Assembly: GCA_963699345.1 (NCBI GenBank)
Contig: CAVOTL010000005.1
Coordinates: forward strand, 1,798,001-1,862,000
Length of the DNA: 64,000 bases
Source of the DNA: Bog-756 sp963699345
GTDB taxonomy: Bacteria; Actinomycetota; Acidimicrobiia; Acidimicrobiales; RAAP-2
Reading direction: 5' to 3'
Positions 33,424 through 42,705 of this stretch are shown in pieces (position 1 is the stretch's first letter; every line of letters starts with the position of its first letter). The position numbers were made by a program, and so were the translations under genes. The notes beneath the pieces were generated by a model. That model ran no database searches, was not told where the DNA came from, and saw only the letters and a program-made list of their open reading frames with translations.

Positions 33424-34314
33424 TCAACCGCCCCCGGGTACCCCCAGCCGGGCGACGAGGGCGGTGACGGGGGGACGCATCACGTCGGTGGCGCGGGTGA
33501 CGGCGAACCACGGTTCGGGCGGGACCACACCGGCGACCGGCCACACGTCGACGAGGCTGCCGTCGGCCAGGCCCCGGGCACAGGCGTACTCCGGTAGCAG
33601 GCTGGAGCCGAGGCCACCGGCGACCGCGTCGGCGACCGACCGGAGGTCGGGGGCCGACAGGCGGAGCACGGCGTCGAACGGGCGCCCGAACGTCGTCTGC
33701 CAGAACCGCCGCGTCCGCGGCAGCTCGGCGCTGTAGGCGACCCAGTCGGCCCCGGACAGGGCGCGGCCGAGGGCGGCGGCGTCGTCGGGGGCCACCGGCT
33801 CCAGGCGACCGGGGGCCGACACCAGGGTGAACCGGGTGACGCCCAAGGCCACCGAGGCCAGCGCCCGCCGACCGGGTTCGGTCGTGGTGACGGCCACGTC
33901 GAGCTCGCCGTGGTGGACGAGGGAGGCCAACTCGCCGTCCGTCCCGAACCGGACGGCGAGGGGTGCCAGGTCGGTCCCGAGCTGGGGCACGAGGCCGTAG
34001 GCCAGGTAGTCGGGGGAGCAACCGACCCGCAGGGCCGGAGTGGCCGCCCGCACGTCGCCCCGGTCGAGGCCGCTCAGGACGGGCTCGAGGTGATCGAGGG
34101 CGTCGGCGACGGACGCGTAGAGCTCCCGACCCGGCCGCGTGGGGTCGACGCCGTGGGGCGTGCGTTCGAAGAGGGCGGCACCGACCGAGCGCTCGAGGGA
34201 GCGGAGCTGCTGACTGGCTGCGGGCTGTGACACGTTGCGCAGGGCGGCGCCGTCGGTGACCGATCCCGTGCGGTAGATGGCGACGAAGGTCCGGAGCCAT
34301 TCGGCGGTTGCCAT
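33424..34314 (-). CDS. LysR family transcriptional regulator
   Basis: The 296 residues have the LysR winged helix-turn-helix (LRTFVAIYRTGSVTDGAALRNVSQPAASQQLRSLERSVGAALFERTPHGVDPTRPGRELYASV) and a substrate-binding region with LRVGCSPDYLAYGLVPQ. It diverges from a methyltransferase gene across 70 bases. The sequence ATA-N9-TAT at 34313-34327, fitting the T-N11-A pattern, overlaps its own start codon and may be its binding site. The likely target is the divergent methyltransferase. Confidence 0.93.
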   Translation of the reverse strand: MATAEWLRTFVAIYRTGSVTDGAALRNVSQPAASQQLRSLERSVGAALFERTPHGVDPTRPGRELYASVADALDHLEPVLSGLDRGDVRAATPALRVGCSPDYLAYGLVPQLGTDLAPLAVRFGTDGELASLVHHGELDVAVTTTEPGRRALASVALGVTRFTLVSAPGRLEPVAPDDAAALGRALSGADWVAYSAELPRTRRFWQTTFGRPFDAVLRLSAPDLRSVADAVAGGLGSSLLPEYACARGLADGSLVDVWPVAGVVPPEPWFAVTRATDVMRPPVTALVARLGVPGGG

Positions 34315-34384
34315 AGGTAGAGCTTATGTCATCCTTGCAATATTCGACGTTGCCTATGCGAAGGCCGCAGCGCATGCTGGGGGC

Positions 34385-35191
34385 ATGCCCGACACGACCT
34401 ACACCCACGGCCACGACGACGGGGTGCTGCGCTCCCACCGCTGGCGAACGGCCGCCAACTCCGCCGCCTACCTGCTGCCCCACCTGGCTGCCGGGCACTC
34501 CGTCCTCGACGTGGGCTGCGGGCCCGGGACGATCACCGTCGATCTCGCCCGGGCGGTGGCCCCCGGTCGGGTGGTGGGGATCGACGCGTCCGCGGACGTG
34601 GTGGCGGCGGCCCGGGACGACGCCGCCGCGTCGGGTCCGGAGGTCAGCTTCGAGGTGGCCGATCTGTTCGCCCTGCCCTTCGCCGATGGCGCGTTCGACG
34701 TGGTCCACGCCCACCAGGTCCTCCAGCACGTGGCCGACCCGGTGGCCGCGCTGGTGGAGATGCGCCGGGTGTGCCGGGCCGGCGGTCTGGTGGCGGCCCG
34801 GGATGCGGACTACCCGACGTTCACCTTCTGGCCCCCGGAGCCCGACGTGGACCGGGCCATCGCCGCCTACGGCGAACTCACCCGGCGCCACCGGGCGAAC
34901 TGGGACGCCGGACGCCGCCTGCTGGCGCTGGCCCACGCCGCCGGCTTCGAGGAGGTCGTCCCGTCGGCCTCGGTGTGGTGCTTCGCCACGCCGGCCGAAC
35001 GCGGCTGGTGGGGCGACCTGTGGGCCGACCGGTTCGCCGCTCCGGGGTCCTTCCTCGGCGCCCAGCTCCTCGACCACGGTCTGGCCGACCGGGGGGACCT
35101 GGACGCCTTCGGCGCCGCGTGGCGGCGGTGGGCGGCGTCGGACGACGGTTGGTTCGCCGTCGTCCACGGCGAGATCCTGGCCACCGCGTGA
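34385..35191 (+). CDS. Class I SAM-dependent methyltransferase
   Basis: The 268 residues contain SVLDVGCGPGTITVDLARAV (SAM motif I), VVGIDASADVVAAA (ribose-binding Asp), VSFEVADLFALPFADGAFDVVHAHQVLQHV (motifs II-III) and a C-terminal small-molecule domain. This is the UbiE/Methyltransf_11 type; the acceptor is not evident. ATG 34385 begins MPDTTYTHGHDDGVLRSH. The divergent LysR regulator likely controls it. The dienelactone hydrolase gene converges 22 bases after its stop. Confidence 0.9.
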   Translation: MPDTTYTHGHDDGVLRSHRWRTAANSAAYLLPHLAAGHSVLDVGCGPGTITVDLARAVAPGRVVGIDASADVVAAARDDAAASGPEVSFEVADLFALPFADGAFDVVHAHQVLQHVADPVAALVEMRRVCRAGGLVAARDADYPTFTFWPPEPDVDRAIAAYGELTRRHRANWDAGRRLLALAHAAGFEEVVPSASVWCFATPAERGWWGDLWADRFAAPGSFLGAQLLDHGLADRGDLDAFGAAWRRWAASDDGWFAVVHGEILATA

Positions 35192-35213
35192 CGGCCGGAG
35201 GTGCCTCCCGTCC

Positions 35214-36002
35214 TCACCCGACCAGGCGGGTCCTGAACAGGTCGAGGACCTGGTCGAGGGCCTGGCGGGTGGGGGTGCCGGGACGGTCGTCGAGGTCCTC
35301 GGTGAGCACGGAGTGGGCCCCTTTGCGGTGCCCGTAGGGGTTGCCGGGCGAGGAGTCGAGCTCGACACCGACGAAGGCGTCTCCGAGGAGGTCGTGCAGC
35401 GCCTCGAAGCGATCGTGGGGGGCCATCGTGTCCCCCGTGAAGCGGAGCCCGAGGACACAGACGCCCGCCGCGGCCCGCTCGGCCACCCGCCGGGCATCGG
35501 CATCGCTGATGCCGAGGGCCCGCCGGTGCCGGGCCGTGACGGGACCGGGTAGCGACGGCTGGCTGAGCACCGGGGCGACCACGACGTCGTCGACCATCAT
35601 GGCCAGGGCGAACCCTCCCGTGAGGCACATCCCGACGGCGCCCACGCCGGGCCCACCGCAACGCTCGTGTTCGGCGGCGGCCAGCGCTCGCAACCACGTG
35701 GTGATCGGACTCGCCCGGCCGAGGGCGAACATCGTGAACTCCTTGGACACGCAGGCCCTGAGGGCCTGGCCCAGGGCCGCCGGCAGGCTGGGGTCGCGCC
35801 CGTCGTCACCGAAGAGGTGGGGCATGACGGCGGTGCAGCCGATGCCGGCCACCATACGGGCGAACCGGGCCACGTTCGGGGTGATCCCGGGGATCTCGCT
35901 CATCACGATGACCGCCGGACCGGTGCCGAGCCGGTACACGGTGCGGGTCTTCCCCTCCGCCGTGAAACTCGAGCGTTCGAAGTCGTCCAGGGCGTCGGCC
36001 AT
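35214..36002 (-). CDS. Dienelactone hydrolase family protein
   Basis: The 262 residues show the DLH layout: VIVMSEIPGITPNVARFARMVAG (with the Glu that primes the nucleophile), Cys nucleophile in VGMCLTGGFALAMM, an acidic residue in RFTGDTMAPHDRF and a late His (GAHSVL). DLH hydrolyses dienelactone in chlorocatechol breakdown, but most relatives act on other esters. It has no aromatic-pathway neighbours here. ATG 36002 begins MADALDDFERSSF. Confidence 0.87.
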   Translation of the reverse strand: MADALDDFERSSFTAEGKTRTVYRLGTGPAVIVMSEIPGITPNVARFARMVAGIGCTAVMPHLFGDDGRDPSLPAALGQALRACVSKEFTMFALGRASPITTWLRALAAAEHERCGGPGVGAVGMCLTGGFALAMMVDDVVVAPVLSQPSLPGPVTARHRRALGISDADARRVAERAAAGVCVLGLRFTGDTMAPHDRFEALHDLLGDAFVGVELDSSPGNPYGHRKGAHSVLTEDLDDRPGTPTRQALDQVLDLFRTRLVG

Positions 36003-36043
36003 GGGAGGACGTTACCGCCGGCCGCCGTCGGGGGTCCGGGTCG

Positions 36044-36922
36044 TCACCCCCGGGCCGGGGCCACCGTGACGACGACGGGCCGGTGGTCCGAGCCGGTGGC
36101 GTCGGCCACCCGGGCCGACACGACGTCGACCGTCGGGGTGACGAGGACGTGGTCCAGCTGACTGTGCGGACGGTGGGCGGGCCACGTCCGCCCGGTCACG
36201 GCGCGCCGCCACCCCTTGAAGAACGAGGCGGCGGGGGGTCCCCACATGTTCATGTCGCCGGTCAACACGGCGGGACGGTCGAGTGGGGGGAGGAGGCGGG
36301 CGAGCCGCCGGTACTGCGCCGGTGACAGGTGGGTGATGTGGGACATGTGGGTGCCGTGGACGACCATGGCGGCTCCGTCGACGTCTACCGTGCAGCGGAT
36401 GACGGCCCGCCGGGCCGGGTCGCGACGCAGTTTGCCCAACGGGAGCACCTCGACGTCCCGGCACGGCACCCGGGCCAGCAGGGCGACGCCCCACCGGCCC
36501 GTCCGGGCCGGCCGGTCCCGCGAGCCGGCCGGTACCTTGAACCGCTCCTCGTCCAGGCGCAGGGTCTTGCGGACCTGACCGAACAGGGGCGCCCAGCGCG
36601 ATGTGGCGGTCGCCACCGGGGCGTACAGCCGGGCGTGGGCGAGCGGCGCCTCGGCCACGACCGTGTAGCCGAGGGCGGAAGCGACCCCGGCCGCGGTGCC
36701 GGGGGACCCGTCATCGGGTGTCCACGCCTCCTGCAGGACCAGGACGTCGGCGTCCAGGTCGGCACACTCGGCGACCAGGTCGTAGGGGCGCCCCCAGCCG
36801 TCGACCCCCATGTGGACGTTGAAGCTGGCCACCGTCAGCGTTCTGCGACCGTCCGATCGACCGTCCGATCGACCGTCCGATCGACCGCCCGATCCCGGAC
36901 GGTCCGGGCCGGATCCCTCCAC
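36044..36922 (-). CDS. Endonuclease/exonuclease/phosphatase family protein
   Basis: The 292 residues show the EEP fold: TVASFNVHMG (Asn metal site), DVLVLQEAW (Glu), VVHGTHMSHI, TGDMNMWG (Asp/Asn), and SDHRPVVV at the end (catalytic Asp-His). Members act on DNA, phosphoinositides or sphingomyelin; the substrate is unknown. There is no signal peptide. The N-terminus contains four GRSD-like units from a 12-bp DNA repeat, so a true start downstream of it is possible. GTG 36922 is the outermost start and lies three bases from the CoA-transferase stop. Confidence 0.85.
   Translation of the reverse strand: MEGSGPDRPGSGGRSDGRSDGRSDGRRTLTVASFNVHMGVDGWGRPYDLVAECADLDADVLVLQEAWTPDDGSPGTAAGVASALGYTVVAEAPLAHARLYAPVATATSRWAPLFGQVRKTLRLDEERFKVPAGSRDRPARTGRWGVALLARVPCRDVEVLPLGKLRRDPARRAVIRCTVDVDGAAMVVHGTHMSHITHLSPAQYRRLARLLPPLDRPAVLTGDMNMWGPPAASFFKGWRRAVTGRTWPAHRPHSQLDHVLVTPTVDVVSARVADATGSDHRPVVVTVAPARG
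36847..36894. repeat. Four tandem 12-bp units in the EEP gene
   Basis: GACCGTCCGATC occurs three times in a row and then once with one change (GACCGCCCGATC). On the coding strand it encodes repeated Asp-Gly-Arg-Ser near the protein N-terminus. Copy number is likely to vary among strains by slippage. Confidence 0.9.
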
Positions 36923-36925
36923 AGG

Positions 36926-38227
36926 TCAGTGTCGGCCGAGGGACTCGGCGGTAGCCAGCAGTTCGGCCCGGAAGTCGGGGTGGGCGATCCCGGCGAGCGC
37001 GAGGGCCCGCTCGCGTACCGTCCGGCCCGACAGGTCGGCGGCGCCGTACTCGGTGATGACCACGCCGGTGTGGTGCCGGGGGGTCGAGACCACGGCCCCC
37101 TGCGGGAGGAAGGGCACGATCCGGGACCGCGTGACGCCGTTCGACACCGCCGTCGACCGGAGGCAGATCAGCGAGTGGTCGTCGAGGCGCATCTCGGCGC
37201 CCGCCACGAAGTCCTCGTGGCCGCCCACCCCCGAGATCTGGCGTCCGTCGATGTTGTCGGCCACCACCTGACCGTACAGGTCGACGCTGAGGGCGCCGTT
37301 GATGGACACGAAGGCGTGGTTCTGGGCGATGACCGTCGGATCGTTGACCACCTGGACGGGGACGAACGCGACCTCCTCGTTCTCGTCGAGCCAGGCGTAC
37401 AGCTCCGCGGACCCCAGGGCGAAGGTGGTGATGGAGACCCCGTTGAAGAGGCGCTTGGCGTCGTTGGTGACCTTTCCCGCCTGGTGGAGCCGCATGAGGC
37501 CGTCGGTGAACATCTCGGAGTGGATGCCGTATCCGCCGCCGGGTCCTTCGGCGAGTTTGGTGGCCACCATGTTCGGCACCGCGCCGATGCCGATCTGGAG
37601 GGTGGCACCGTCCACCACGAAGGAACGGGCCTGTTCGGCGATGGCCTCGTCGATGGCGTCGGGCTCCGGCTGGGGAAGCGTGAACGGTGCCCCGTCGGCT
37701 TCCACCACGACGTCGACCAGCTCGAGGGGGATGGTGTTGGTGTAGTCAGGACCGAGCGATCGGGTGCGGGGAAGGTGGGGGTTCACCTCCACCACCAGCA
37801 GCCGATCCGGGTCCCGGCCGGCCAGGAGCAGCTCGTCGTAGGTGGCCCCGATGTGGAGGGAGAGGTTGATCTCGCCGTCCCGGGGCGGGGCGGCGAGCAC
37901 GGTCATCACCCGGGGGTTGTAGCGCCGCAGGATGGGGGCGAATTGGCGGAAGCCGCCGGGCACCAGCTCGATCCGCGCCCCACCGGCCAACAGCATCCGC
38001 TCGGCCGGTCCGAAGAACCCGCAGCGGTAGGAGACGTGGGGATGGGCCAGCACCGGGTAGTAGCCGAGCAGCAGGGCACCACCGAAGGTCAGATCGACCC
38101 AGTCGTCGCGTCCGCCGAGTGCCGTCAGGAAGGCGTCGGGATTGGCGGGCCCGAGTCCGAAGCCGACGGCGTCGGTGGTGCCGATCCGTTGGGCGGCCTC
38201 GTCGGGGGTGCAGGTCTGTGGTGCCAT
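36926..38227 (-). CDS. Acetyl-CoA hydrolase/CoA-transferase family protein
   Basis: The 433 residues match the Cat1/4-hydroxybutyrate CoA-transferase family: an N-terminal domain with FGLGPANPDAFLTAL, the second-domain motif LQIGIGAVPNMVA, and GIHSEMFTDGLMRLHQAGKVTN with the catalytic Glu (SEMF). These enzymes move CoA between acyl groups or hydrolyse acyl-CoA. ATG 38227 begins MAPQTCTPDEAAQRIG. It shares a strand with the EEP gene three bases away, but that may only be crowding. The divergent F420 oxidoreductase starts 116 bases upstream. Confidence 0.9.
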   Translation of the reverse strand: MAPQTCTPDEAAQRIGTTDAVGFGLGPANPDAFLTALGGRDDWVDLTFGGALLLGYYPVLAHPHVSYRCGFFGPAERMLLAGGARIELVPGGFRQFAPILRRYNPRVMTVLAAPPRDGEINLSLHIGATYDELLLAGRDPDRLLVVEVNPHLPRTRSLGPDYTNTIPLELVDVVVEADGAPFTLPQPEPDAIDEAIAEQARSFVVDGATLQIGIGAVPNMVATKLAEGPGGGYGIHSEMFTDGLMRLHQAGKVTNDAKRLFNGVSITTFALGSAELYAWLDENEEVAFVPVQVVNDPTVIAQNHAFVSINGALSVDLYGQVVADNIDGRQISGVGGHEDFVAGAEMRLDDHSLICLRSTAVSNGVTRSRIVPFLPQGAVVSTPRHHTGVVITEYGAADLSGRTVRERALALAGIAHPDFRAELLATAESLGRH

Positions 38228-38343
38228 CGCGACAGTGTGGCACCGGCCCCGTGGAACGGTGAGGGTCCTTGGTCCCGACCTGGCCGACGTCCCGCCCCCG
38301 ACGCCCGGCTGCAGCCCTGCCCGGGGGATGGGATCATGGACCG

Positions 38344-39384
38344 GTGCGATTCGACACCCAACTGGCCGGACTGGAGGACGCCGCGGACCACGCGCGCCGC
38401 CTCGAGGCCCTCGGCGTGGACGGTGCCTTCACCTTCGAGGGCCCCCATGACGTCTTCACTCCGCTGATCCTGGCCGCCGGGGCGTCGTCGACCCTCGAAC
38501 TCGCCACCAATGTCGCCATCGCCTTCCCCCGTAACCCGGTCCAGCTGGCCCACCAGGCGTGGGACCTCCAACTGCTGTCGGAGGGTCGCTTCACCCTGGG
38601 CCTCGGCAGCCAGATCCGGGCCCAGGTGGAAAAGCGCTACGGCGCCTCCTTCGACCGGCCGGTGGCCCGGATGCGCGAGTTCGTCGGTGCGCTCCGGGCG
38701 ATCTTCGCCACCTGGGAGACGGGAGAGCGGCTCGACTTCCGCGGCGAGTTCACCTCCCACACACTGATGCCGCCCCTCTTCAATCCCGGGCCGCACCCCT
38801 ACGGTCTGCCGGCGATCGCCCTCGGCGGCCTCGGCCCGCAGATGGTGGCCCTGGCCGCCGAAGTCGCCGACGGGCTGCTGGTGATGCCGTTCAACACCGG
38901 CACCCACCTACGCACCCGCACGCTGCCGGCGGTGGCCGAGGGACTGGCCCGGGGTGGTCGGTCCCGGTCCGACCTGACGGTGACCGGTGAGGTGATCGTG
39001 TGCTGTGGCCGGGACGAGGCCGAACTCGACATGGCCCGCACCGCGGGCCGCTGGCTCGTGGCGTTCTACGCCTCCACCCCCGCCTACCGACCGGTGCTCG
39101 AGGCCGAAGGCTGGGAGGACCTCCAGCCGGAACTGAACGCCCTGAGCAAAGCGGGGCGCTGGGACGAGATGCCGGCCCGCATCGACGACACCGTGCTGGC
39201 CACGCTGGCCGCCGTGGGGTCGCCCCGGGAGGTGGCCGACGAGATCGTGCACCGTTTCGCGGGCCTGGTCGACCGGGTCGGCTTCTACACTCCCTACCTC
39301 GTGGCCGACGAGACGCTGGGTGAGCTGGTGGACGAGCTGGCCCGGGCCGACGTCGCCGAACCCGAACCCGCCCCCGCCCCCTGA
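38344..39384 (+). CDS. F420-dependent LLM-class oxidoreductase
   Basis: The 346-residue protein has the luciferase-like TIM barrel: LEALGVDGAFTFEGPHDVFTPLILAA, LATNVAIAFPRNPVQLAHQAWDLQLLSEGRFTLGLGSQIRAQVEKRYG, and LPAIALGGLGPQMVALAAEVADGLLVMPFN. This is the TIGR03617-type F420-linked group known from Actinobacteria. GTG 38344 begins MRFDTQLAGLEDAADH. Substrate is unknown. Together with the mycofactocin-type SDR at 51 kb it points to unusual redox cofactors in the host. Confidence 0.88.
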   Translation: MRFDTQLAGLEDAADHARRLEALGVDGAFTFEGPHDVFTPLILAAGASSTLELATNVAIAFPRNPVQLAHQAWDLQLLSEGRFTLGLGSQIRAQVEKRYGASFDRPVARMREFVGALRAIFATWETGERLDFRGEFTSHTLMPPLFNPGPHPYGLPAIALGGLGPQMVALAAEVADGLLVMPFNTGTHLRTRTLPAVAEGLARGGRSRSDLTVTGEVIVCCGRDEAELDMARTAGRWLVAFYASTPAYRPVLEAEGWEDLQPELNALSKAGRWDEMPARIDDTVLATLAAVGSPREVADEIVHRFAGLVDRVGFYTPYLVADETLGELVDELARADVAEPEPAPAP

Positions 39385-39411
39385 GCGGGCCGATCCCTCC
39401 GAGGAGCCGAC

Positions 39412-40326
39412 GTGACCGACCCCGCACCCGCCTACGACGAATTCTCACTCTTCCACGAGAACGCGGAGGAGGCCGGAATTCCCTTCGAGGGGCCTCCGGT
39501 GGTTCGCCGGGTGTCGATGGAGGTCGCCCCGGGTCGGTCCGTCAGCGCGCTGGTGTGGGGGGAGTCGCCACCCGAACTCGTGTTCCTCCACGGGGGCGGC
39601 CAGAACGCCCACACCTGGGACACGGTGGCCCTGGCGCTCGGCCGGCCCCTGCTGGCCGTCGACCTGCCGGGCCACGGGCACTCCGACTGGCCCCAGGACT
39701 CGGCCTGGCTCGACCCGTCGTCGATGGCCGACGACGTGGCCCGGGTGGTCGAACGGTTCGCCCCCGACGCCCGGGCCGTGGTCGGGATGTCGCTGGGCGG
39801 GGCCACGTCGATCGCCCTGGCCGACCGCCACCCCGCCCTGGTCCGTCGACTGGTGCTGGTGGACATCACGCCGGGTGTCAACGGCGACAAGACGTCGGAC
39901 ATCGCCGCCTTCCTGGCCGGACCCGAGACGTTCGCCAGCTTCGACGAGATCCTGCAGCGGACCGTCGAGTTCAATCCGACGCGGTCGGTCTCGTCACTCC
40001 GACGCGGCATCCTCCACAACGCGGTCCAGCTGCCCGACGGGACCTGGGCGTGGCGTCACCAGCTGGGGCGACCCCCGGCCGACACCGGCCTGCATGTCGA
40101 GCGGCCCGAATTCGGGGACCTGTGGGAGACCCTCGCCGCCATCCCGGTTCCCGTGCTGCTGGCCCGGGGCAGCCGGTCGCCGGTGGTGGACGACGACGAC
40201 GTGGCCGAGTTCGCCCGGCGCCGGCCCACTGACCGGGTGGTGGTCGTCGACGACGCCGGGCACAGCATCCAGGGCGACAAGCCGCGGGAGCTGGCGGCGA
40301 TCATCGAGGAGTTCGCCCCCGCCTGA
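39412..40326 (+). CDS. Alpha/beta hydrolase
   Basis: The 304 residues have the oxyanion segment FLHGGGQNAHTWD, the nucleophile elbow VVGMSLGGATSI (Ser), an acid after strand 6 (GSRSPVVDDDDV) and the late His (DAGHSIQGDKP). The product is soluble. It follows the F420 oxidoreductase by 27 bases on the same strand, so the two may be co-transcribed. Its substrate cannot be deduced. GTG 39412 follows GAGGAGCCGAC. Confidence 0.9.
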   Translation: MTDPAPAYDEFSLFHENAEEAGIPFEGPPVVRRVSMEVAPGRSVSALVWGESPPELVFLHGGGQNAHTWDTVALALGRPLLAVDLPGHGHSDWPQDSAWLDPSSMADDVARVVERFAPDARAVVGMSLGGATSIALADRHPALVRRLVLVDITPGVNGDKTSDIAAFLAGPETFASFDEILQRTVEFNPTRSVSSLRRGILHNAVQLPDGTWAWRHQLGRPPADTGLHVERPEFGDLWETLAAIPVPVLLARGSRSPVVDDDDVAEFARRRPTDRVVVVDDAGHSIQGDKPRELAAIIEEFAPA

Positions 40327-40329
40327 CGA

Positions 40330-40395
40330 GTTCATCGCGAACTCGCCGGAAGTTCGTGTACGGATTACGCCGAGTTCACTTTCCGTTCAACTGGC
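40330..40395 (+). promoter_or_regulatory. Pho-box array upstream of pstS
   Basis: Six consecutive 11-base units run through this stretch: GTTCATCGCGA, a degenerate unit, GTTCGTGTACG, a degenerate unit, GTTCACTTTCC and GTTCAACTGGC (starts 40330, 40341, 40352, 40363, 40374, 40385). Actinobacterial PhoP binds direct repeats of GTTCACC-like sequence at 11-base spacing. A TACGGT that could be the -10 follows at about 40401. The array lies 90 bases before pstS. Confidence 0.8.
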
Positions 40396-40484
40396 CTGGG
40401 TACGGTCGCGGACATCGGCGGTACCGCCGCTCACCGTGGCAGGTCTGCCACGGGTACGACGAACTCGAAGGGCATTGATCTCCT

Positions 40485-41669
40485 GTGACCAGCCACCACA
40501 CCCCCCACCGCCGGAGCCGCCGGGCCCTGCCCCTCGTCGCCCTCGGGCTGGCGGGCGCGGCTCTGCTGTCCGCCTGCAGTTCCTCCTCCTCGTCGTCGAC
40601 CACGACCACGACGGCACCGGCCGGTGGCACCCTGTCGTCGAACAACGCGGCGTTCCTGGCCGCCGACCTCAAGGCGCCCGCCGGCACCCTCAACGCCTCG
40701 GGCTCCACCTTCGTGCAGCCCTTCTTCAGCTCGGCGTTCTACAAGTACACCGGCCTGAACCAGGGTCTCCAGATCAACTACCAGGGCGTCGGATCCGGGG
40801 CCGGCATCACCGCCTTCCAGTCGGGCACCGTGGCCTTCGCCGCCTCCGACGTCCCGATGTCGTCGTCCGACCTGGCCAAGATGCCCGCCAACTCGGGACC
40901 CGTCATCCAGATCCCCGACATCCTCGGCGGCGTCTCCATCGCCTACAACCTCCCCGGCGTGACCACGCGCCTCAAGCTGGACGGCCCGACGCTCGCCGGC
41001 ATCTTCGACGGCACCATCACCTCGTGGAACGCCTCGCAGATCACCGCCCTCAACCCGGGGGTCAAGCTGCCGGACCACGCCATCACCCCCGAGGTCCGGG
41101 CCGACAGCTCGGGTACGACGTACATCACGACCGACTACCTCGCATCGGCGGGCGGCCCCGGGTGGACCCTCGGGACCTCCAAGACCATCGCGTGGCCGTC
41201 GACCGCCGTGCAGACCCCGAAGAACTCGGGTGTGGCCTCGTCGATCCTGTCGACCCCGTACTCCATCGGGTACGTCGAACTGTCCTACGCCATCTCCAAC
41301 AAGATGACGTACGCCGCCGTCAAGAACGCCGCCGGCGTCTACGTGGTGCCGAGCCCGGCCACCGTGGCGGCCGATGCCGACCAGAAGACCGGGGTGTCGT
41401 CCACCGACTTCTCGATCGTGAACGAGCCGGGCGCCACCAGCTATCCGATCGCCGGCTACAGCTGGGCCATCCTGCTCCAGAAGCAGACCAGCGCCACGGC
41501 CGGCTCCCAGGTGGTCAAGGTCCTCGACTGGACGACCCACACCGGTGGCGGCCAGGACCTGGCGGCATCGCTCCACTACGTGCCCCTGCCGCCCGCCGTC
41601 CAGAACCAGAACCGGACGCAGCTGCTGACCGTCACCGGACCGAGCGGCCAGACGCTGCTCACCAAGTGA
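40485..41669 (+). CDS. pstS: Phosphate ABC transporter substrate-binding lipoprotein
   Basis: PstS captures phosphate outside the membrane. The 394 residues start with a lipoprotein signal (ALPLVALGLAGAALLSACSS; lipobox LSAC, Cys about 31) and a Ser/Thr tether, then the binding fold LNASGSTFVQPFFSSAFYKY, YQGVGSGAGITAFQSGTVAFAASDVPM and VRADSSGTTYITTDYL, which hold the phosphate ligands (STF, SG, D, RxDSSGT). GTG 40485 is the start; its ribosome site is weak. It opens pstSCAB and is preceded by the Pho-box array. Confidence 0.96.
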   Translation: MTSHHTPHRRSRRALPLVALGLAGAALLSACSSSSSSSTTTTTAPAGGTLSSNNAAFLAADLKAPAGTLNASGSTFVQPFFSSAFYKYTGLNQGLQINYQGVGSGAGITAFQSGTVAFAASDVPMSSSDLAKMPANSGPVIQIPDILGGVSIAYNLPGVTTRLKLDGPTLAGIFDGTITSWNASQITALNPGVKLPDHAITPEVRADSSGTTYITTDYLASAGGPGWTLGTSKTIAWPSTAVQTPKNSGVASSILSTPYSIGYVELSYAISNKMTYAAVKNAAGVYVVPSPATVAADADQKTGVSSTDFSIVNEPGATSYPIAGYSWAILLQKQTSATAGSQVVKVLDWTTHTGGGQDLAASLHYVPLPPAVQNQNRTQLLTVTGPSGQTLLTK

Positions 41670-41736
41670 CCGTCCCGGCCGATCCGGCCCGGTCGGGCCC
41701 GGTCGGCCGTGACGCGGGCGCCGTGAGGAATCATCC

Positions 41737-42705
41737 GTGACCGTCGTCGAGGCGGCGCCCGCCCCGGTCGGCCGCGGCCGGCGGTTCGTCCTGCCCGACA
41801 AGGGGTACCGGGGCGTCCTGGGCGTCGTCGCGGTGCTGTTCGGGGCGTTGGCCCTCTGGTTCGTCGTCTCCATCGTCATCCAGGCGAAGCCGGCCTTTTC
41901 GACACTGGGGTTCTCCTGGATCGTCGGCAAGACGTGGAACCCGACCCACGACCAGTACGGTCTGCTCCCGTTCATCCTCGGCACGATCGAGACGACCGCC
42001 ATCGCCGTCGTGCTGGCCGTCCCGATCGGGCTCGGCACGGCCATCTCCCTCGCCTACCTGGTACCCGGTCGGGTCCGGCCCGCCCTCTCGACCACGGTGG
42101 AGCTGCTGGCCGCCGTACCGAGCGTGATCTTCGGTCTGTGGGGGCTCCTCGTCCTGGCCCCGTTCTTCCGGGTCACCGTCGAGCCGTTCCTGACGACGGC
42201 CTTCGGATGGACCGGCCTGTTCGACGGGCCGGACCGGGGCGTGGGACTGCTGCTGGCCGGGGTGATCCTGGCGATCATGATCCTGCCGACGATGGTGGCC
42301 ATCTCCCGCGACGTCCTGGTCGTGGTGCCCAACGAGCAGGTCGAGGGCGCGATGGCCCTCGGGGCCACCCGCTGGCAGGTGCTCCGAAAGGTCGTCGTCC
42401 CGGGCGCCCGGACGGGCATCCTGGGCGCCTTCACGCTGGCCACCGGCCGGGCCCTGGGGGAGACCGTGGCCGTGGCCATGGTGATCGGCAACTCGCCCTA
42501 CATCGCCCACTCGCTGAAGTCGTCGGCCGCCACCCTGCCCTCGCTTATCGTCAACAACTTCGGCGAGTCGACCGGCACCGAGCTGAGCGCCCTGTTCGGG
42601 GCCGGCCTGGTGCTGTTGATCATCGGCATCCTGGTCAACTCCGCCGCCCGCTGGCTGGTGTGGTCGACCGGCTCCACCTCCGCCGGTTCGGAGCTCGGCC
42701 GGTGA
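41737..42705 (+). CDS. pstC: Phosphate ABC transporter permease PstC
   Basis: This is an inner-membrane subunit of the phosphate importer. The 322 residues contain about six membrane helices and the EAA loop EGAMALGATRWQVLRKVVVPGARTGILG that contacts PstB. GTG 41737 lies 67 bases after pstS. The last codons overlap the pstA GTG as GTGA. Confidence 0.95.
   Translation: MTVVEAAPAPVGRGRRFVLPDKGYRGVLGVVAVLFGALALWFVVSIVIQAKPAFSTLGFSWIVGKTWNPTHDQYGLLPFILGTIETTAIAVVLAVPIGLGTAISLAYLVPGRVRPALSTTVELLAAVPSVIFGLWGLLVLAPFFRVTVEPFLTTAFGWTGLFDGPDRGVGLLLAGVILAIMILPTMVAISRDVLVVVPNEQVEGAMALGATRWQVLRKVVVPGARTGILGAFTLATGRALGETVAVAMVIGNSPYIAHSLKSSAATLPSLIVNNFGESTGTELSALFGAGLVLLIIGILVNSAARWLVWSTGSTSAGSELGR

Noticed and set aside
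36847..36894. Tandem 12-bp repeat as a CRISPR or satellite
   Set aside because: Units are only 12 bases without spacers and lie inside a coding frame, preserving it.
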